Shown here piece after piece: positions 24,540-37,861 of a stretch of 64,000 nucleotides of DNA (positions are counted from its first letter, which is position 1; each line of letters opens with the position of its first letter). The position numbers and the translations under genes were made by a program. The DNA comes from Mastigias papua (lineage: Eukaryota; Cnidaria; Scyphozoa; Rhizostomeae; Mastigiidae): NCBI GenBank assembly GCA_964019165.1, contig OZ025281.1, forward strand, positions 4,615,240-4,679,239, in the 5' to 3' direction. A model generated the notes under the pieces. The model did no database searches and was not told the DNA's origin. It was given only the letters and a program-made list of their open reading frames with translations.

Positions 24540-26167
24540 CAGTAAACTCTGGAAGAAAAATTTGAGGTGAAGCGTCTGGGTCCTGATAGGCCTGAGGTCT
24601 TGACGAAATCAGGGTTATCTTCACGTCGTTTCACGAAAACCTGGTACTCAAAGCACAGTTGGCTTACTGGCTGCAATCAGTCTGGAAAAGTATATTGCTT
24701 CCCTTGCCTACTTTCTGGAGATTCTCAACGAGAAAAAGCTTGGACCCAGTCTAGTGTGAACGGCTGGACACATCTTTCTGAGAAGGTTAAGCGACATGTC
24801 AAATGCAGCTCTCATGTTGAGAATTGCTTAAAGCTAACAGTCTATGGCAAAAAGAAATATATTGCCGAGCAGATACGTAAGGCTTATAGGGATTCCATTA
24901 TTCAACATAATCCTGAAATTGAAAAAATCGCCATATTCTGTCAAGAATTATTGACTGCATTAAGTTTTGTGGTCCTTTTGAGCTAGCAATAAGGAGTCAT
25001 GATGAAACTCTTACTTCAGATAACCCAGGTTTATTCCTCGGTCTAGTTAACTTTACAGCAGCTCTTGATTCTGGTTTTGAGTAAACACTTATAATCAGTC
25101 ACTGTGTTTAAGGGCACTTCTAAAACTGTCCAGAATGAATTGCTGGGTATTATGTTTAAGACTTTGCAGAGCATAATTCAGAAAGAGATAGAGCAAGCTG
25201 ATTTTGTGGCAGTGATTGCAGATGATACAACTGATGTATCTAATCACTTGCAAAATGTTGTTGTCTTTAGGTATATTGTGCCTGGCAAGGTTGGTGAGAG
25301 GTTCTGGTCATTCTGTTACTTACCTCAAGGTAATGCTGAAAATATATCTACTAATGTAATAAGCTATTTGAGTAGTATTCTCCCTGGTGTCCATGACAAC
25401 AAAGACTTGTTGCCCAATGTTATGATGGTGCATCAGTAATGAGTGGCCAGCATAGAGGTGTTCAGAGCATTGTAAAGGAAGCATGCCCCAATGCTCATTA
25501 CGTTCATTGCTATGCCCACCAACTTAATCTTGTTCTGCAACAGGCTACATCACAAATTGATAGTGTAAGAGTATTTTTTGCACATCTAAATGCATTTTCT
25601 ATTTTCTTATCTCACTCTGTGTCAATGATATTGAAAGAAATGTGTGATATTGTAATATCACATTGCAGTTCTAGGTTTGAAGTTGCTGGACATCTTGTTG
25701 CAGCCACTCTTTTTGAGAGTGGTTCATTTCCAAATTTTGAGCAATGTTTCCCAACCAAGGCTGTAGAAATTGCTGCAACACGATTTCCTTTTCTTGATCA
25801 CACCAAGCTACATTCTGAGCTCTCGATCATTTATAGCAGACCAGAATTTAGGCAGTGCTGTGGAGCAGTTCCATCACTTCAACTTCTCATTGAAAGTAAC
25901 CTAGCTGAAACTTTCTCAGAAACTGTACTTTTGTTGAAAGCCATTATTACAGTTTCAATGACATCCTGTGAAGCAGAGAGGTGTTTCTCAACTCTCAAGA
26001 GAGTGAAAACTTTCTTGAGAAACACAATGTCTGAGGACAGACTCAATGCTACGACTATGCTTTCTTTAGAAAAGAGCCTTACTAGAGACTCGATTAACTT
26101 CAATCAAAATGTTATTGATATGTTTCCCCAGCTCAAGAATAGAAGAGCTAAATTCCTTTTTAAGTAG
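24540..26167 (+). pseudogene. hAT transposase, ZMYM/TTF-type, frameshifted
   Basis: A TTF-type zinc-finger domain comes first (FTKTWYSKHSWLTGC, VYCFPCLLSG). The DUF4371-like core follows (ADFVAVIADDTTDVSNH, then HRGVQSIVKEACPNAHYVHC). The C-terminal hAT dimerisation region is well preserved (TSCEAERCFSTLKRVKTFL, MSEDRLNATTMLSLEKSL). Frameshifts occur near 24,950 and 25,415 and a stop near 25,084. The middle, after about 25,600, is shorter than usual, suggesting an internal deletion. hAT transposases cut and paste DNA with 8-bp duplications. A right-end-like CAGGGCTATGAAAAATTGGG (minus strand) lies at about 26,562-26,581; the left end is not found. Confidence 0.85.
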
Positions 26168-27020
26168 CTCAGGAGCCTATGTATCACTTAAGAATTATCT
26201 TACACTATATTTGATAGTTTCTGCTCCTGCATGCATCATCTATATTCTCTTTAAATTATTAGGTCAAGAAATATATCATTCTAGACAATTCATATTGTTT
26301 AATGTCCATGGAATGAATACTTTCAAGTACAAAAATAGCTTGGCAAGAAACATTGTGACTGAATGGGTTATTTCTTTAAATAACAGAAAAGAAAATTCTG
26401 AACTTTGACAGTTGTGATTCTCAATGCAGAATACAGCAATGAAATATGCTATTTTATAGATATAGCTATTATCATTTTTATGATTATATTATTCTCTGGA
26501 GGTATGGCTATCTAACTTCAACTTTTAAGGCGTGGCTCCCACCAATTTTAATGGACCACACCCAATTTTTCATAGCCCTGCCCCCCCCCAACAAAAATCC
26601 CACCAGTCACCACTGCCGATGGCAATGATTTACACGAGGAAAAGCTGCCAGTATTTGAAAATATATTTGACGTTCTAGTCCCTCCCTTTATGAACTGCGA
26701 GTAGCCTATGTGCTGAATATTGATAGACAAACACATAAAACATTGATTGACTTTCTTACGTTATTTTCATAAATTTAATAACTTTTAGAAATATTTATCT
26801 TAGTTCAATAAAGCTTAAATGTTTTGTTCACTTAAAAAAGAACATGATTTATAGAAACTTGCGAGATACATTTTAGTTAGGGAACGTACTTTTTTGACCG
26901 GTGAATTTCCTGCTTCAAGGCTATCGGCTACTAGATGTAGATTTCTGCGCATGTATGAAATTTTTCGAACTTTGCAAATAGTGAGAGAATTTATGTATTT
27001 GAATTTCTAGGTGGATGGGG
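26168..27020. other. 3' flank of the hAT gene
   Basis: Contains the putative hAT right end and a C-run at 26,581-26,589. No other gene is seen. Confidence 0.35.
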
Positions 27021-27146
27021 AGTGATGGCTTAAAAGTACGTACGCTCAGGGTAGGGGGTACCTCTAAAACGTACGAAAGCGTACAAGGGGGAGGGGGTCA
27101 AAAACCCATCGATATTGAGCGTAGGTACTTTTTGAATGGCCCCAAG

Positions 27147-27445
27147 CCCACCCGTGTTCATGCCAAACTTCAGCACTAGTGTCAATCATGTTTGCAAACA
27201 AGTTTATGGGTGTTAATGTTTAAAATCAAGGTATTTTATGGACCAAGTAGTCCTTACTAGTGCTTGGGAAAAGATTTGGCATAGCTTCATATGGAATGTG
27301 AAGTTCATTACGCCGAGCTGACAAAAAGTATTGTATCACCTTGTGACAAGATAAGAAAAGCTCACACTAATCTAATAGATTAGGAAGCTACCTCGAAGAA
27401 AACCAATAAATCTGACTAGTGCTCAAGCTACAACAACACTAGTCT
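27147..27445. repeat. CACTAGTG repeat, right half of the split copy
   Basis: It resumes at AAGCCCACCCGTGTTCATGCC, matching the 18.7-kb copy, then CAGCACTAGTGTCAATCATG. Further CTAGTGCTCAAG and ACACTAGTCTG motifs lead directly into the Harbinger transposase, so the repeat may be the 5' region of that element. Confidence 0.7.
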
Positions 27446-28443
27446 GTGTCCGCTATTGAATTGGTATTGTCTACATATGCTGACTGCAGAATTAAGAAAA
27501 CTTTTAAAGTGACGATGGACACATTAAAATTTATCCTCATCAAAATTTATGAAAAACTGCTGAAAGAGACTGTTGCAGAGGAACCAGTATCACTAGAGTG
27601 CAGACTGGGCATTACTTTGTATAGGCTTGCCAGAGGGGATTGTTATTACACACTTGCCTACCTAACAGGTCTTGGGGAAGCAACAGTATGCTTGATTGTT
27701 ATTGATATCTGCCAAATCATAGTGCAAGATCTCTGGAATGATCATGCTTACTGTCATTTTCCTCACGCAGATGCAGTGAAAAATGTTGTAATATCTATGG
27801 ATGCAAAGTGGTAATTTCCCTACCACAACTTCAAAAATTTCTTTTCTATGATTTTGATGGCAATTATTGATTCAAATATAGAATAACGTGGGCAAGTTGT
27901 GGATATCCAGAGAACTCCCATGATTCAATTATTTTCTAGTCCACAGAAGTCTACAACTACCTAATGTCTGTCAATTTCCCAAGGGTTGCTCCTAAAGATG
28001 GATAATATATCACATCTTCTCCTCGGTGATGGTGCGTTTCCTTTCCATCTCTGGCTGTTGAAACCTTACTCCCAAGCTACCTTAACACCAGAACAAAGAT
28101 ACTTTAACTACTGGCTTAGCAGGGGCATTTGGAAAGCTGAAAGGTCGCTGGTAAATTCTTACTAGGTAATGCGAAGGGCTGAAACGATGAAGGCAGTAAC
28201 CCTTGAATGTGTTGTCCTTCACAACATAAGCATAGAGATATGTGATGTGACCATTCGCAACTGGGATCTTCAATTTGATGCCAGAACGAACGAAAGACGG
28301 CCAAGCAATGTCATTCGCGATCTGCTAAATGCGAGTCAATCCACCAATTCAAGACAAAATAAGGAAGCAGAAGAAATTAGAAATTCATTAAAAGAAAAGA
28401 TTGCAAGAGATAAAATACTTCTAATGACAGTGCTGTGTATCTA
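27446..28443 (+). pseudogene. PIF/Harbinger transposase (DDE_Tnp_4), broken
   Basis: The N-terminal region LGITLYRLARGDCYYTLAYL and GEATVCLIVIDICQII is typical of Harbinger transposases. The first catalytic region is near VVISMDAKW, followed at once by a stop and FPYHNFKNFFSMILMAIID. The second appears as LLLGDGAFPFHLWLLKPYS in another frame. The region of the final Glu (GIWKAERSLVNSY) is altered, and the C-terminal tail from 28,169 is an intact short frame. Several stops and frameshifts make it inactive. The upstream promoter and TIR region is the CACTAGTG repeat split by the 6-kb insertion. Confidence 0.85.
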
Positions 28444-30318
28444 ATCAAATATCAAACTTAACATTATGCTTTCTTGATTTGCTATTATATTTCCAACTAT
28501 TCTGCATTGTTTTTTAATTACACTAGACTGGTCTTCATATTCAAAAAACAAACAAGGGATATAACTATCCGATGATTTATGCTTACTGAAGAACATAATT
28601 ACAAATTGTAACAATGTTACTCGCTGCATAAATATCATGGGATCAATGAAAAAGGTTGCCCCTAACTTCTGTATCGCCGCGGACCGGAGGGGGGGCATAC
28701 AAATACTACCCTTTCCCGTGAGTCACGTGACAAGCAGCGTAAATATTTTTTGTATGGCCCAGCGCCAACTGATCTACGAACCAGCACCGGTCCGTGTTTC
28801 GAGATCACTGGTACAAAGCACGGCTAAACCGGGTAAGCGTGGAGGAAAGGAAGCATCTATTAGAAGTGAGAAAGCTCTTGCAATATTTAAAATTTTCTCT
28901 AATAATTACACAGATGTAAAACAATATGCACTTCCTTTTGAAACCAACCTGTACTTCAATTCCACCATTTTACAACAACAGCCATAATCGTTAATCAACA
29001 TTTTGTATCACAAATACTACAATATCAGGGATATAGTCCTAGGGGGGGCGTAGGGGCGCAGCCCCCTTTGTTAACATTTTGTAAGATTTTGGGGTGCTCA
29101 GCTCCCCTTCAAATGTCAAGCTATTGAACATTTTTCTTAAATTTTCAACTTTACTGTTGATTTGCAAACTTATTTTAAAATTTGTTCACAATGCCAGGGT
29201 CGTACCAACGAGGTGTTACATCCCTCTAGGCAGAAATTCTGGCGACAAATCAACCAAATTTTAAAGTTTTGTTGGAAAATTTGCGTCATTTTATCGTCAC
29301 ACTCCATGAAGACGCTCTGTCGAGAAATCACGCCACTTGTCAGCGAATACTAGGACACTTTTGGAAGACTTGTGACTTCCGGGTGTAATGATGCTGTTGG
29401 GAATATCAAAGTAATGAAAAGTTTCATGGCTGGCACTACGATTTTCTAAAACAATTTTTGCAAAGCGTCGGTAAATAGCTCTTAGCTGACACCATACCTA
29501 ATTTTATTTTGCAGTGATTTCCACTTTTGGCATTGACGGAATGATTTTGACCGTATTTAAAGAGCTAAACTATGCAGTTTGATGTAGGGAGTGTTTATGA
29601 AATCAATAACATTCAATTCCATACCATTCTTCCCAAATTCTTTCTTGCAAGTTACAACACTTTATTTTTCTCTTGTTAATACAATTGATCTATAGCGAAA
29701 TCACTAAGTGAATTCCTTTGATAAGATATGAAAGTCGCCAAATTATCGTCTCTTGTCTAATACATCTATAGCCAAGTAAAGGGCGTGGTTTTGAAAAATT
29801 TTCTCGTCTATACTCTTATTTACAGCTAAGTAAGACTGTTATGTTCACCTCGTCGGTAGGCTTTCAGTTTATAACTCAATCCAATCCCCCCCCCCCCGTT
29901 CCCACAGGTTTGGTATGCAAACGTGTAAGCCCTACATCCCCTAGAAAATTGTTCGGAATAGACCTGCACGCTAAAAAATAAGGTTATAGCCTGGCACACA
30001 TATGTGTTCAGTGCAATATGGAGGAATCAATGACACACCCTTAAAGGGCGTGGTTCCTAAAGTTCTGTTTTGAGCCTCCTTTCTTAAAACCTTTGTTAAA
30101 ATTTAGCACTACACCACTATACACAATGTCCACCATTGTGTGTTATACTGTAAGACCAAATGATCAGGTAGACTTCTGGCTGGGCATGTGTTGGAATTTG
30201 ATCTATTTCATTGGCATCATGTTGATAGTAATAGAAATCGACGAAATATTGATGATTGGTACTATGTAAACGCATCGCATGCAAATCCCAGACCGTGCCA
30301 CTCACCTCTCTCTCGCCC
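28444..30318. other. Non-coding stretch with scattered GC-rich transposon ends
   Basis: GGGGGGGCGTAGGGGCGCAG at 29,042-29,061 and GGGCGTGGT motifs at about 29,780 and 30,046 resemble ends of small DNA transposons. A C13 run lies at 29,886. No gene is supported. Confidence 0.3.
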
Positions 30319-30726
30319 GGTTCACAGAGGCGGATCCAATGTGCCTTCCGTACCTCACGGAAGGCAGTCATTTTTTCTCAAACTGGAATAAGTTGTCCAG
30401 ATTTTCGGAACAGTGTGGATCACTTCGTTCTTTCTGTACCCACATCTAACATTGAATCCCTGTGTACCTTTGTAATGATTGATCAATCTTCCATTGTCTT
30501 CTGTTGCCTTCATCGTTTGCCTCGTATTCAGGGTAAGAGAAATGATCATTGATGTCATTGGGAATGATTTAAAATCATAAATCGTTTTCGTTCAACGCAT
30601 ATGCAAGTTTGATAATTTATGCGGTGCAAGTGTTGTGCGGTAGATGACATAAATTATCTAGCTGACAGCGCAGCTTTTCATAATAGATTTTGAGACCAAT
30701 TTTGGTTTTATTGTTCTAAGGAGGGG

Positions 30727-30809
30727 TTGTGCGGCAGATCAGGATTAACCAAAGACAAAGGATATCTACCTTACAACTGCCTTACAACTGCCTTAGAACT
30801 GCCGCACAA
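30727..30809. repeat. Small foldback inside the hAT element
   Basis: TTGTGCGGCAG (30,727-30,737) and its inverse CTGCCGCACAA (30,799-30,809) enclose 61 bp. Near the right arm CCTTACAACTG is repeated in tandem. A variant TTGTGCGGTAG occurs at about 30,634. Probably a tiny MITE. Confidence 0.55.
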
Positions 30810-32459
30810 TTTCCATGATTGAAACGGAGAGAATCAAATGGATTAGCTGAAGCACTATAGCCTCACTTGGAGAGTGATATGGGAAGACTGCATGACCGTT
30901 GGGGAAGCAAGCAAAGCTATGAAAGTGTACACTGGATCTTTTGAGCAGAATTGACTAGCTCGTCGACTTTAAGGAATCAAACCTACTCAGTGAACTTTCG
31001 ACGGAGGAGGTGAAGAAGCTAGGCCATACTGCTCCCTGCTCCGGATAACATTTGTTGTGCCAGGTAGTTCATTGCTTCATTCTCCAGCTTAACAGAAGTT
31101 CTAGCATCCTCCATGAGACGGCAAAGTTTATCTTCTTACAACAAAGTGACCAACTTTGTGATCAGAATATATACCAGATTATGACTTTATGCCTAGCAGA
31201 CAGCTATTCAAAAATGTAGCAACATAATCCTTACTGTTTTCATGAATATATCATGAAATTTTACTGCCTTATGCATTGAGTGTGGCTGTGGGATAGTGGT
31301 ACATGGAATGATTTGTTTTTCTTTCTGCTTTTGTTCGATCTTGTTATGTTTATTTGTTCCAGTTTAAATCTTAACTAAGGACGCTGTGTTTATATTTCAA
31401 TTTAGATTGTACTTAGGTTATTGATAGACATGAAATCTGAAATCTAAAAATCAGTATAATCTCTGTTTGTCTGCACATTGCGTAAGAGGCATTGCTTGTC
31501 TCAGTTGATTTTGACCATGGCTTTTTTTGTTGCATGTCTTATATTATAGCGTATTCATCCAGGATAAATTGTGATTGTAATTGCCTGTATACTGCAGTAT
31601 CTGTGGCTGCCTCTGAGGATGAAAAACTGTCCTTTTGACACTCAGAGTACTTATGTCAGCTGAGCTTTATCATAATGCCTCCTTCTATGCATCACATCCA
31701 CATTTGTTACCCTTACTGACAACACAGCAAACACTTAAACTTATTGGTAGATTTTTCAGCTATCTCATACCCCTTAGATTAGTGATTTGATGAATACACC
31801 AGGGTGTAAGCATTGCCAGCTAGTGCAGCTGGAGACCTTGAAAATTTGTCAGGTAAAATGATGGAACCAATTTGTTTGGCTATTGGCATTAGCTAGTGTT
31901 CCTGGTATTGCCATACACCCTCTGTATCCAGAAACTGGATGTATTGCATTTGGAAAGTTTGCTGTCAAATTGTCAAATGTTGTAGTTAAGTCTCAAACAA
32001 TCCAGAAACTGCACATTCCCACATCCATTTGTTATGGTCACACTATGCTGGGTCTCTAAATGATGTCAATCCTTCACTTCAGCTAGATCACATTGTACCA
32101 GTATTTTTGCAATAGTTTGTGACCTGGTCTTAGTAAAGGTTCATGCTTGAAAGTAGAGAAAATTCAATCTCTTCTAATGCAGAATTAAAAGTCACAAATT
32201 TGAAGACCAAGGTTTCTTCACTCTTTATGTCTTCTAGCTTGAAGGTAGGCAAGATCCATTTCCCTGTTACAACACAATTAAATTCTCTACTTGATGAAAA
32301 AGGTAATGGATGAAGTTTCCCTTCCTTTCTGTCTGATCATAGGCCTGAAACAATGCTTGAGGACCCTTCGACAAATACTAATGACATAGGTTGTGTTTTT
32401 GACAAAACAGCACCTCTGAACAGATAATCAAAATATGACATTTGGAGCAATATCTGGAG

Positions 32460-33230
32460 CAGTATTTTATGGGAAAGAGGGGAGTTTTCCTTTTTTGAGT
32501 TGAAGATTATAAATGGCTTCAATACTCTGAACTCCTTCATGGTGCCTTCTGTTTGCCTTGTGCAATGTCTGTTCACCAGACTGGTCTTAATTCATCTGAA
32601 GTAGGCAAACCAACTGTATGTCCTTTCATAGACTGGTCCTATGCAGTATCAAGGGTCAAAATGTACATCAAGTCAAGCGACCATCAAACTGCATTATGAA
32701 CCATGCAAACTTTCTTTTATGTGAAATTAATTTCAGTAGACATAATCCATAATAAAGTATCAAATGACATAATCTGCAAGAATAGGTTGAAGTTATATCC
32801 CATCATTAAGACTGTTCTCTAATTTTGCAAGACAAAATATACCATTGTGGTCACAGGGGTGATTCCAAATACTGTCAGATGATAGACACTGGAAGCTTTC
32901 AAACTCTCCTGTATTTCAGAGCTGAAAGTGGTGATGCAATTCTTAAAGAACACTTTGATACTTCCCATAAAATGCCACTTAAGGATCAAATGCTATCCAG
33001 GATGATATATCTTGCTGTGCTGGAATAGTGAAGAAAAGAATAATTTCTGAAATAAAACTTTCCAAACACTTCTCCATACTCTCTGATGAAGTCACAATCT
33101 GCTCAAATAAAAAGCAAATGCCTGTTGTTTTCAGCACTATCTGATAAGATCATAGATTGTGTAGTGAATAGGTATCACTTAGGTAGTCAAAACTGTCGGG
33201 ACCAATGTTATGATGAACCTGGCAATGTGG
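32460..33230 (+). pseudogene. hAT transposase remnant (TTF/DUF4371 type)
   Basis: A reading around 32,505-32,690 gives WLQYSELLHGAFCLPCAM, a TTF zinc-finger segment. From 32,825, CGHRGDSKYCQMIDTGSFQT, YFRAESGDAILKEHFDTSHK and later SKHFSILSDEVTICSNKKQM are DUF4371-like. Stops and frameshifts separate them, and the C-terminal dimerisation region is not visible. It belongs to the element ending at 33,452 and is a different lineage from the hAT gene at 24.5 kb. Confidence 0.7.
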
Positions 33231-33458
33231 CAGGGGAAAGATTCCAGTGTTTCATCTCAAATTCTTCAAATAAATTCCCTTGCTATTTATACCTAATTGG
33301 CATTTTGGTTAAAAACATACTGCATTCCTTCAGTGGAAATTACAGAAAATTGCTAATAGATGCTTATAAGATAAATGTTTCTAATGCGCATGCGTCACTT
33401 AACAGCCACGCCCTTTTGTAAGGTAGTCAGATGTTCCTTAGATCCGCACCTGGGTTCA

Positions 33459-35184
<1,726 letters not shown>

Positions 35185-35333
35185 TAACACTTGGCAACGG
35201 AAAACAAACGAACTTCGGGAAAACGTTGAACCTTTGACAATTAGTAAGGAATGAAATATCTAGTTCTGCTTTCTTCACCTTCTTGGAGAGCTTCTCCACC
35301 TTCCGGAATTGAGATACCTCCAGTCATCCAACA

Positions 35334-37066
35334 TAACATACTTATTTACAACCCTCGAATAAAGATATTGAAACTCATAATGTTTTAAAACGCCTTCGTA
35401 AACATCAGGACATAACTATTCTTAAACCGGATAAAGGAAATGGAGTTGTTATTTTAAATAAGACAGATTACATCAAAGGTATTAGTGACATATTAAATGA
35501 TAGCCATAAATTCAAGGAACTTACTATTGATCCTACTATAAACAGGGAGGGTAAGCTACAAAGTTTTCTTCGGGAACTTAAAAAGAAAGGTAAAATTGAT
35601 GCAGAAATATATAATAACGTATACCCATCAGGCTCACAACCTGCGCTTATCTATGGTCTTCCTAAAATGCACAAGATTAAGTCTTCAACTGAAATACCAC
35701 CATTTCGACCCATTATATCCTCCATCAATACCTATAATTATCGTCTAGCTAAATATCTTTGCACTCTTCTGAACCTCATTTACCTACCACATATACTATT
35801 TCTGACACATTTTCTTTTGTCCAAGAACTCGGCACTATCAATCTTTCTAATAAATTCATGGTTTCTTTTGATGTTGCTAGCTTATTTACTAATATTCCCC
35901 TCAAGGAATCTATTGATCTCGCAGTTTCTTATATTACAGAAGGAAACGCTAGTCTCAGGTTCTCCAAAGCTGAACTTACTAAATTGTTGTCAATTGCTAC
36001 TTCGCAAACCCATTTTCTTTTTAATGGAAAGGTGTTTGACCAAATAGATGGTGTTGCCATGGGCTCTCCACTTGCACCTGTGTTGGCTAATCTCTTCTTA
36101 GGACATTATGAAAATATCTGGCTTAACAAGTATCATGGTCCTTCTGTTCTTTTCTATCGACTTAATGTTGATGACACATTTTGTGTGTTCAACACTGAAA
36201 ATGGCGCTTTATCCTTTTTTGAATTTCTTAACACACAGCATACCAATATCAAATTTACGATGGAAAAGCAAGTTAATAAGATTTTGGCTTTCCTTGATGT
36301 CTGCATTGATAATAACGATCCGTCTTGTATCAAAACTTCAATGTATCATAAAAAGACTTCTACTGGATTACTTACTAACTTCTTCAGCTTTACTTCTTAT
36401 TCGTACAAAGTTGGGCTTATTCGCACTTTGGTGGATAGAGCTTACAAAATCAACAATTCTCTTCTTTCCTTTAATAAGGATGTCAAAAAGTTGACACATA
36501 TATTTAAAAAGAATCAATTTCCTGAACATTTAATAAATAAAGTAGTTAGTACATATCTTGATAAAAATACTACTTCTGCATTATCTGATAACAATGACAC
36601 ATTCTATTTTAAGCTACCATATCTTCCCTTTTCCAATTTTGCTCAACGAAAACTCCGTACATTGATCAAAACATATTGCAATAATTTAAAGATTAAACTA
36701 GTATTTTCTTCCTTTAAGATTAAAACCTTAATCAGGGTAAAAGACTTTGTGCCTAGATCTCTACGTTCTTGTGTTGTCTATAAATTTACTTGTGCGGAAT
36801 GTAATTCCGTATGTGTTGGTGAAACATCCCGACACATATCAACTCGTGTTCGTGAGCATCTTTTCTCAGATAAGAATTCTCATATATTTAAACATCTGCA
36901 AAGTTCTGATGCCTGTAAAAATGCTTGTAATGAGACCTGTTTTAAAGTTATAGATTCAGCTAGAACACACTATCAGCTGAAGATTAAAGAGGCTCTGCAT
37001 ATTATGTGGGTGGGACTCAGCCTTAATAAACAGGTTCAGCACTATAATTTCTCATTAGCTTTCTAA
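35334..37066 (+). pseudogene. Penelope-like element copy 3, RT plus GIY-YIG
   Basis: Reverse transcriptase begins around ITILKPDKGNGVVILNK, then ALIYGLPKMHKI and FRPIISSINTYN. A 1-base deletion near 35,775 shifts the frame. After it one frame runs unbroken to 37,066: motif A FMVSFDVASLFTNIPL, motif B DGVAMGSPLAPVLANLFL, motif C RLNVDDTFCVF (the usual Tyr before VDD is replaced by Asn). The GIY-YIG nuclease follows (VYKFTCAECNSVCVGETSRH, TRVREHL). The N-terminal domain is missing, so the copy is 5' truncated near the (AT)n tract. One frameshift and an otherwise clean frame suggest a recent insertion. Its 3' end has the clearest hammerhead of the window. Confidence 0.9.
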
Positions 37067-37161
37067 CTCTTGTGTAACGGTTCTTGTTCTCTTCTTTTTT
37101 CGAATAGTTTTTTCGCTTGATCTTCGATTGACTTTACAACGTATGTTCTATTAGTATTCAT

Positions 37162-37223
37162 TGTTAATTTCAGTAACTGACGATGGATTTGAGTAAATCC
37201 GAAACATGTCTGACAAATTGACA
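37162..37223 (+). ncRNA. Hammerhead ribozyme, PLE copy 3
   Basis: Helix I is long: GTAA (37,173-37,176) faces TGAC with one A-G mismatch, then after a CA bulge TGTTAATTT pairs with AAATTGACA (9 bp, one G-U). The core CTGACGA is at 37,177-37,183. Helix II is 6 bp, GGATTT-gagt-AAATCC, with one extra U before it. GAAA follows. Helix III is the palindrome ACATGT, and cleavage is predicted after GTC at 37,210. The zero-loop helix III cannot close in one molecule, so a dimer is expected. Confidence 0.75.
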
Positions 37224-37284
37224 TCAATTGTTGTGTTTTTTCGCATGATATCTGATTTACTTATTGTGAGAAACTTTGGAAGAA

Positions 37285-37306
37285 ATATATATATATATAT
37301 ATATAT
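37285..37306. repeat. (AT)n at the 3' end of PLE copy 3
   Basis: Eleven AT units lie 62 bp beyond the hammerhead, matching the order seen in copies 1 and 2. Confidence 0.85.
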
Positions 37307-37407
37307 GGTGAACCGAAATATATAACCAGATGCGGGTGCACGTGATATGATGAATAATGCGTTTATTTGGCCCTATGATTGGCCAATTAGCACCTATTCA
37401 CCATTGT

Positions 37408-37725
37408 TTACTTGAAGAGTCCAAGTGAAAAAACGAACTCTTTTTGCTTACACAAGACTGGGTTTTGAGTCTTGATGTAAACCGATTCCAAAACACCTAA
37501 ATGAAAGGACGATCTTGCTTGCCCAATGATCCGAAAATTATCGTCTGTATATGTTTTGGCGCATTCTGGATTTGTTGGAAGATGTTGTCCTATGGCCGAA
37601 TCACTTTTCATTTTAGAATTAGAGTTTTTACACGTACGAGGTGGCTGTTCTCTTGTTGTAGTGTTTTTCGTCCTGATGCTCGTGGGTACATGTTGTTTTA
37701 TTCTATCTGCTAACCTCTGCGTAGT
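37408..37725 (-). pseudogene. Penelope-like element copy 5, GIY-YIG fragment
   Basis: On the minus strand the frame reads TTQRLADRIKQHVP, then SAIGQHLPTNPECAKTY, FRIIGQARSSFHLGVLE and LCKQKEFVFSLGLFK before a stop at 37,408. This is the C-terminal half of a PLE endonuclease and includes the IKTQNPVLC segment. It has no internal stop but is cut off at about 37,725, just 3' (in its own direction) of the glycine-rich start of the GIY-YIG fold. It runs opposite to copies 3 and 4, so three PLE insertions are packed into 4 kb. Confidence 0.8.
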
Positions 37726-37765
37726 GCGGAGGATCGGTTCACCTTTCGGTCGTTATCCGACGTTT

Positions 37766-37806
37766 CATACTCTGACGAGTGTCGGACGAAAAAAGCTTTC
37801 AGTATG
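37766..37806 (+). ncRNA. Hammerhead ribozyme between PLE copies 5 and 4
   Basis: Every core base is canonical. Helix I is 6 bp with no mismatch, CATACT (37,766-37,771) with AGTATG (37,801-37,806). CTGACGA is followed by helix II GT-GTCGG-AC, then GAAA. Helix III is AAA/TTT with a 3-nt loop and cleavage is predicted after TTC at 37,800. It lies about 50 bp before PLE copy 4 coding begins, so it may be the 5' pseudo-LTR ribozyme of that copy. Confidence 0.75.
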
Positions 37807-37861
37807 CTAAAAGAATGTTTCTGCTTTTTCGAGCTATAGTAAAGATATATATGTATGTATA

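Larger units (their letters stand above)
21145..27146. mobile_element. 6-kb insertion with GGGGCCATTCAAA ends
   Basis: The left end GGGGCCATTCAAACAGTACG and the right end GTACTTTTTGAATGGCCCC are inverted. Just inside each end is a roughly 110-bp GC-rich module containing GTACGTACGCTC, GGGGGTACCT and AACGTACG, so the subterminal sequence is also shared. Comparison with the uninterrupted copy at 18.7 kb shows the host repeat continuing across it, with AAG present on both sides, so the target duplication is short (2-3 bp). It contains a second nested element and a broken hAT transposase. Whether that hAT gene belongs to these ends is doubtful, because hAT elements make 8-bp duplications. The superfamily is not assigned. 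Confidence 0.65.
30325..33452. mobile_element. Decayed hAT element with both ends
   Basis: The left end CAGAGGCGGATCCAATG (30,325) and the right end, CAGGTGCGGATCTAAGG on the minus strand (ending 33,452), are hAT-type terminal inverted repeats. GGTTCA flanks both (30,319-30,324 and 33,453-33,458), which is 6 of the 8 bp expected. The transposase remnant lies in the right third. Confidence 0.6.

Noticed and set aside
17893..26581. Pairing the hAT-like end at 17.9 kb with the one at 26.58 kb as a single element
   Set aside because: It would cross the boundaries of the 21,145-27,146 insertion, which are fixed by an uninterrupted copy of the target repeat.
30256..30535. Possible exon ending TTCAGG|GTAAGA near 30,530
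   Set aside because: No recognisable protein, no matching acceptor context, and it overlaps the left end of a hAT element.
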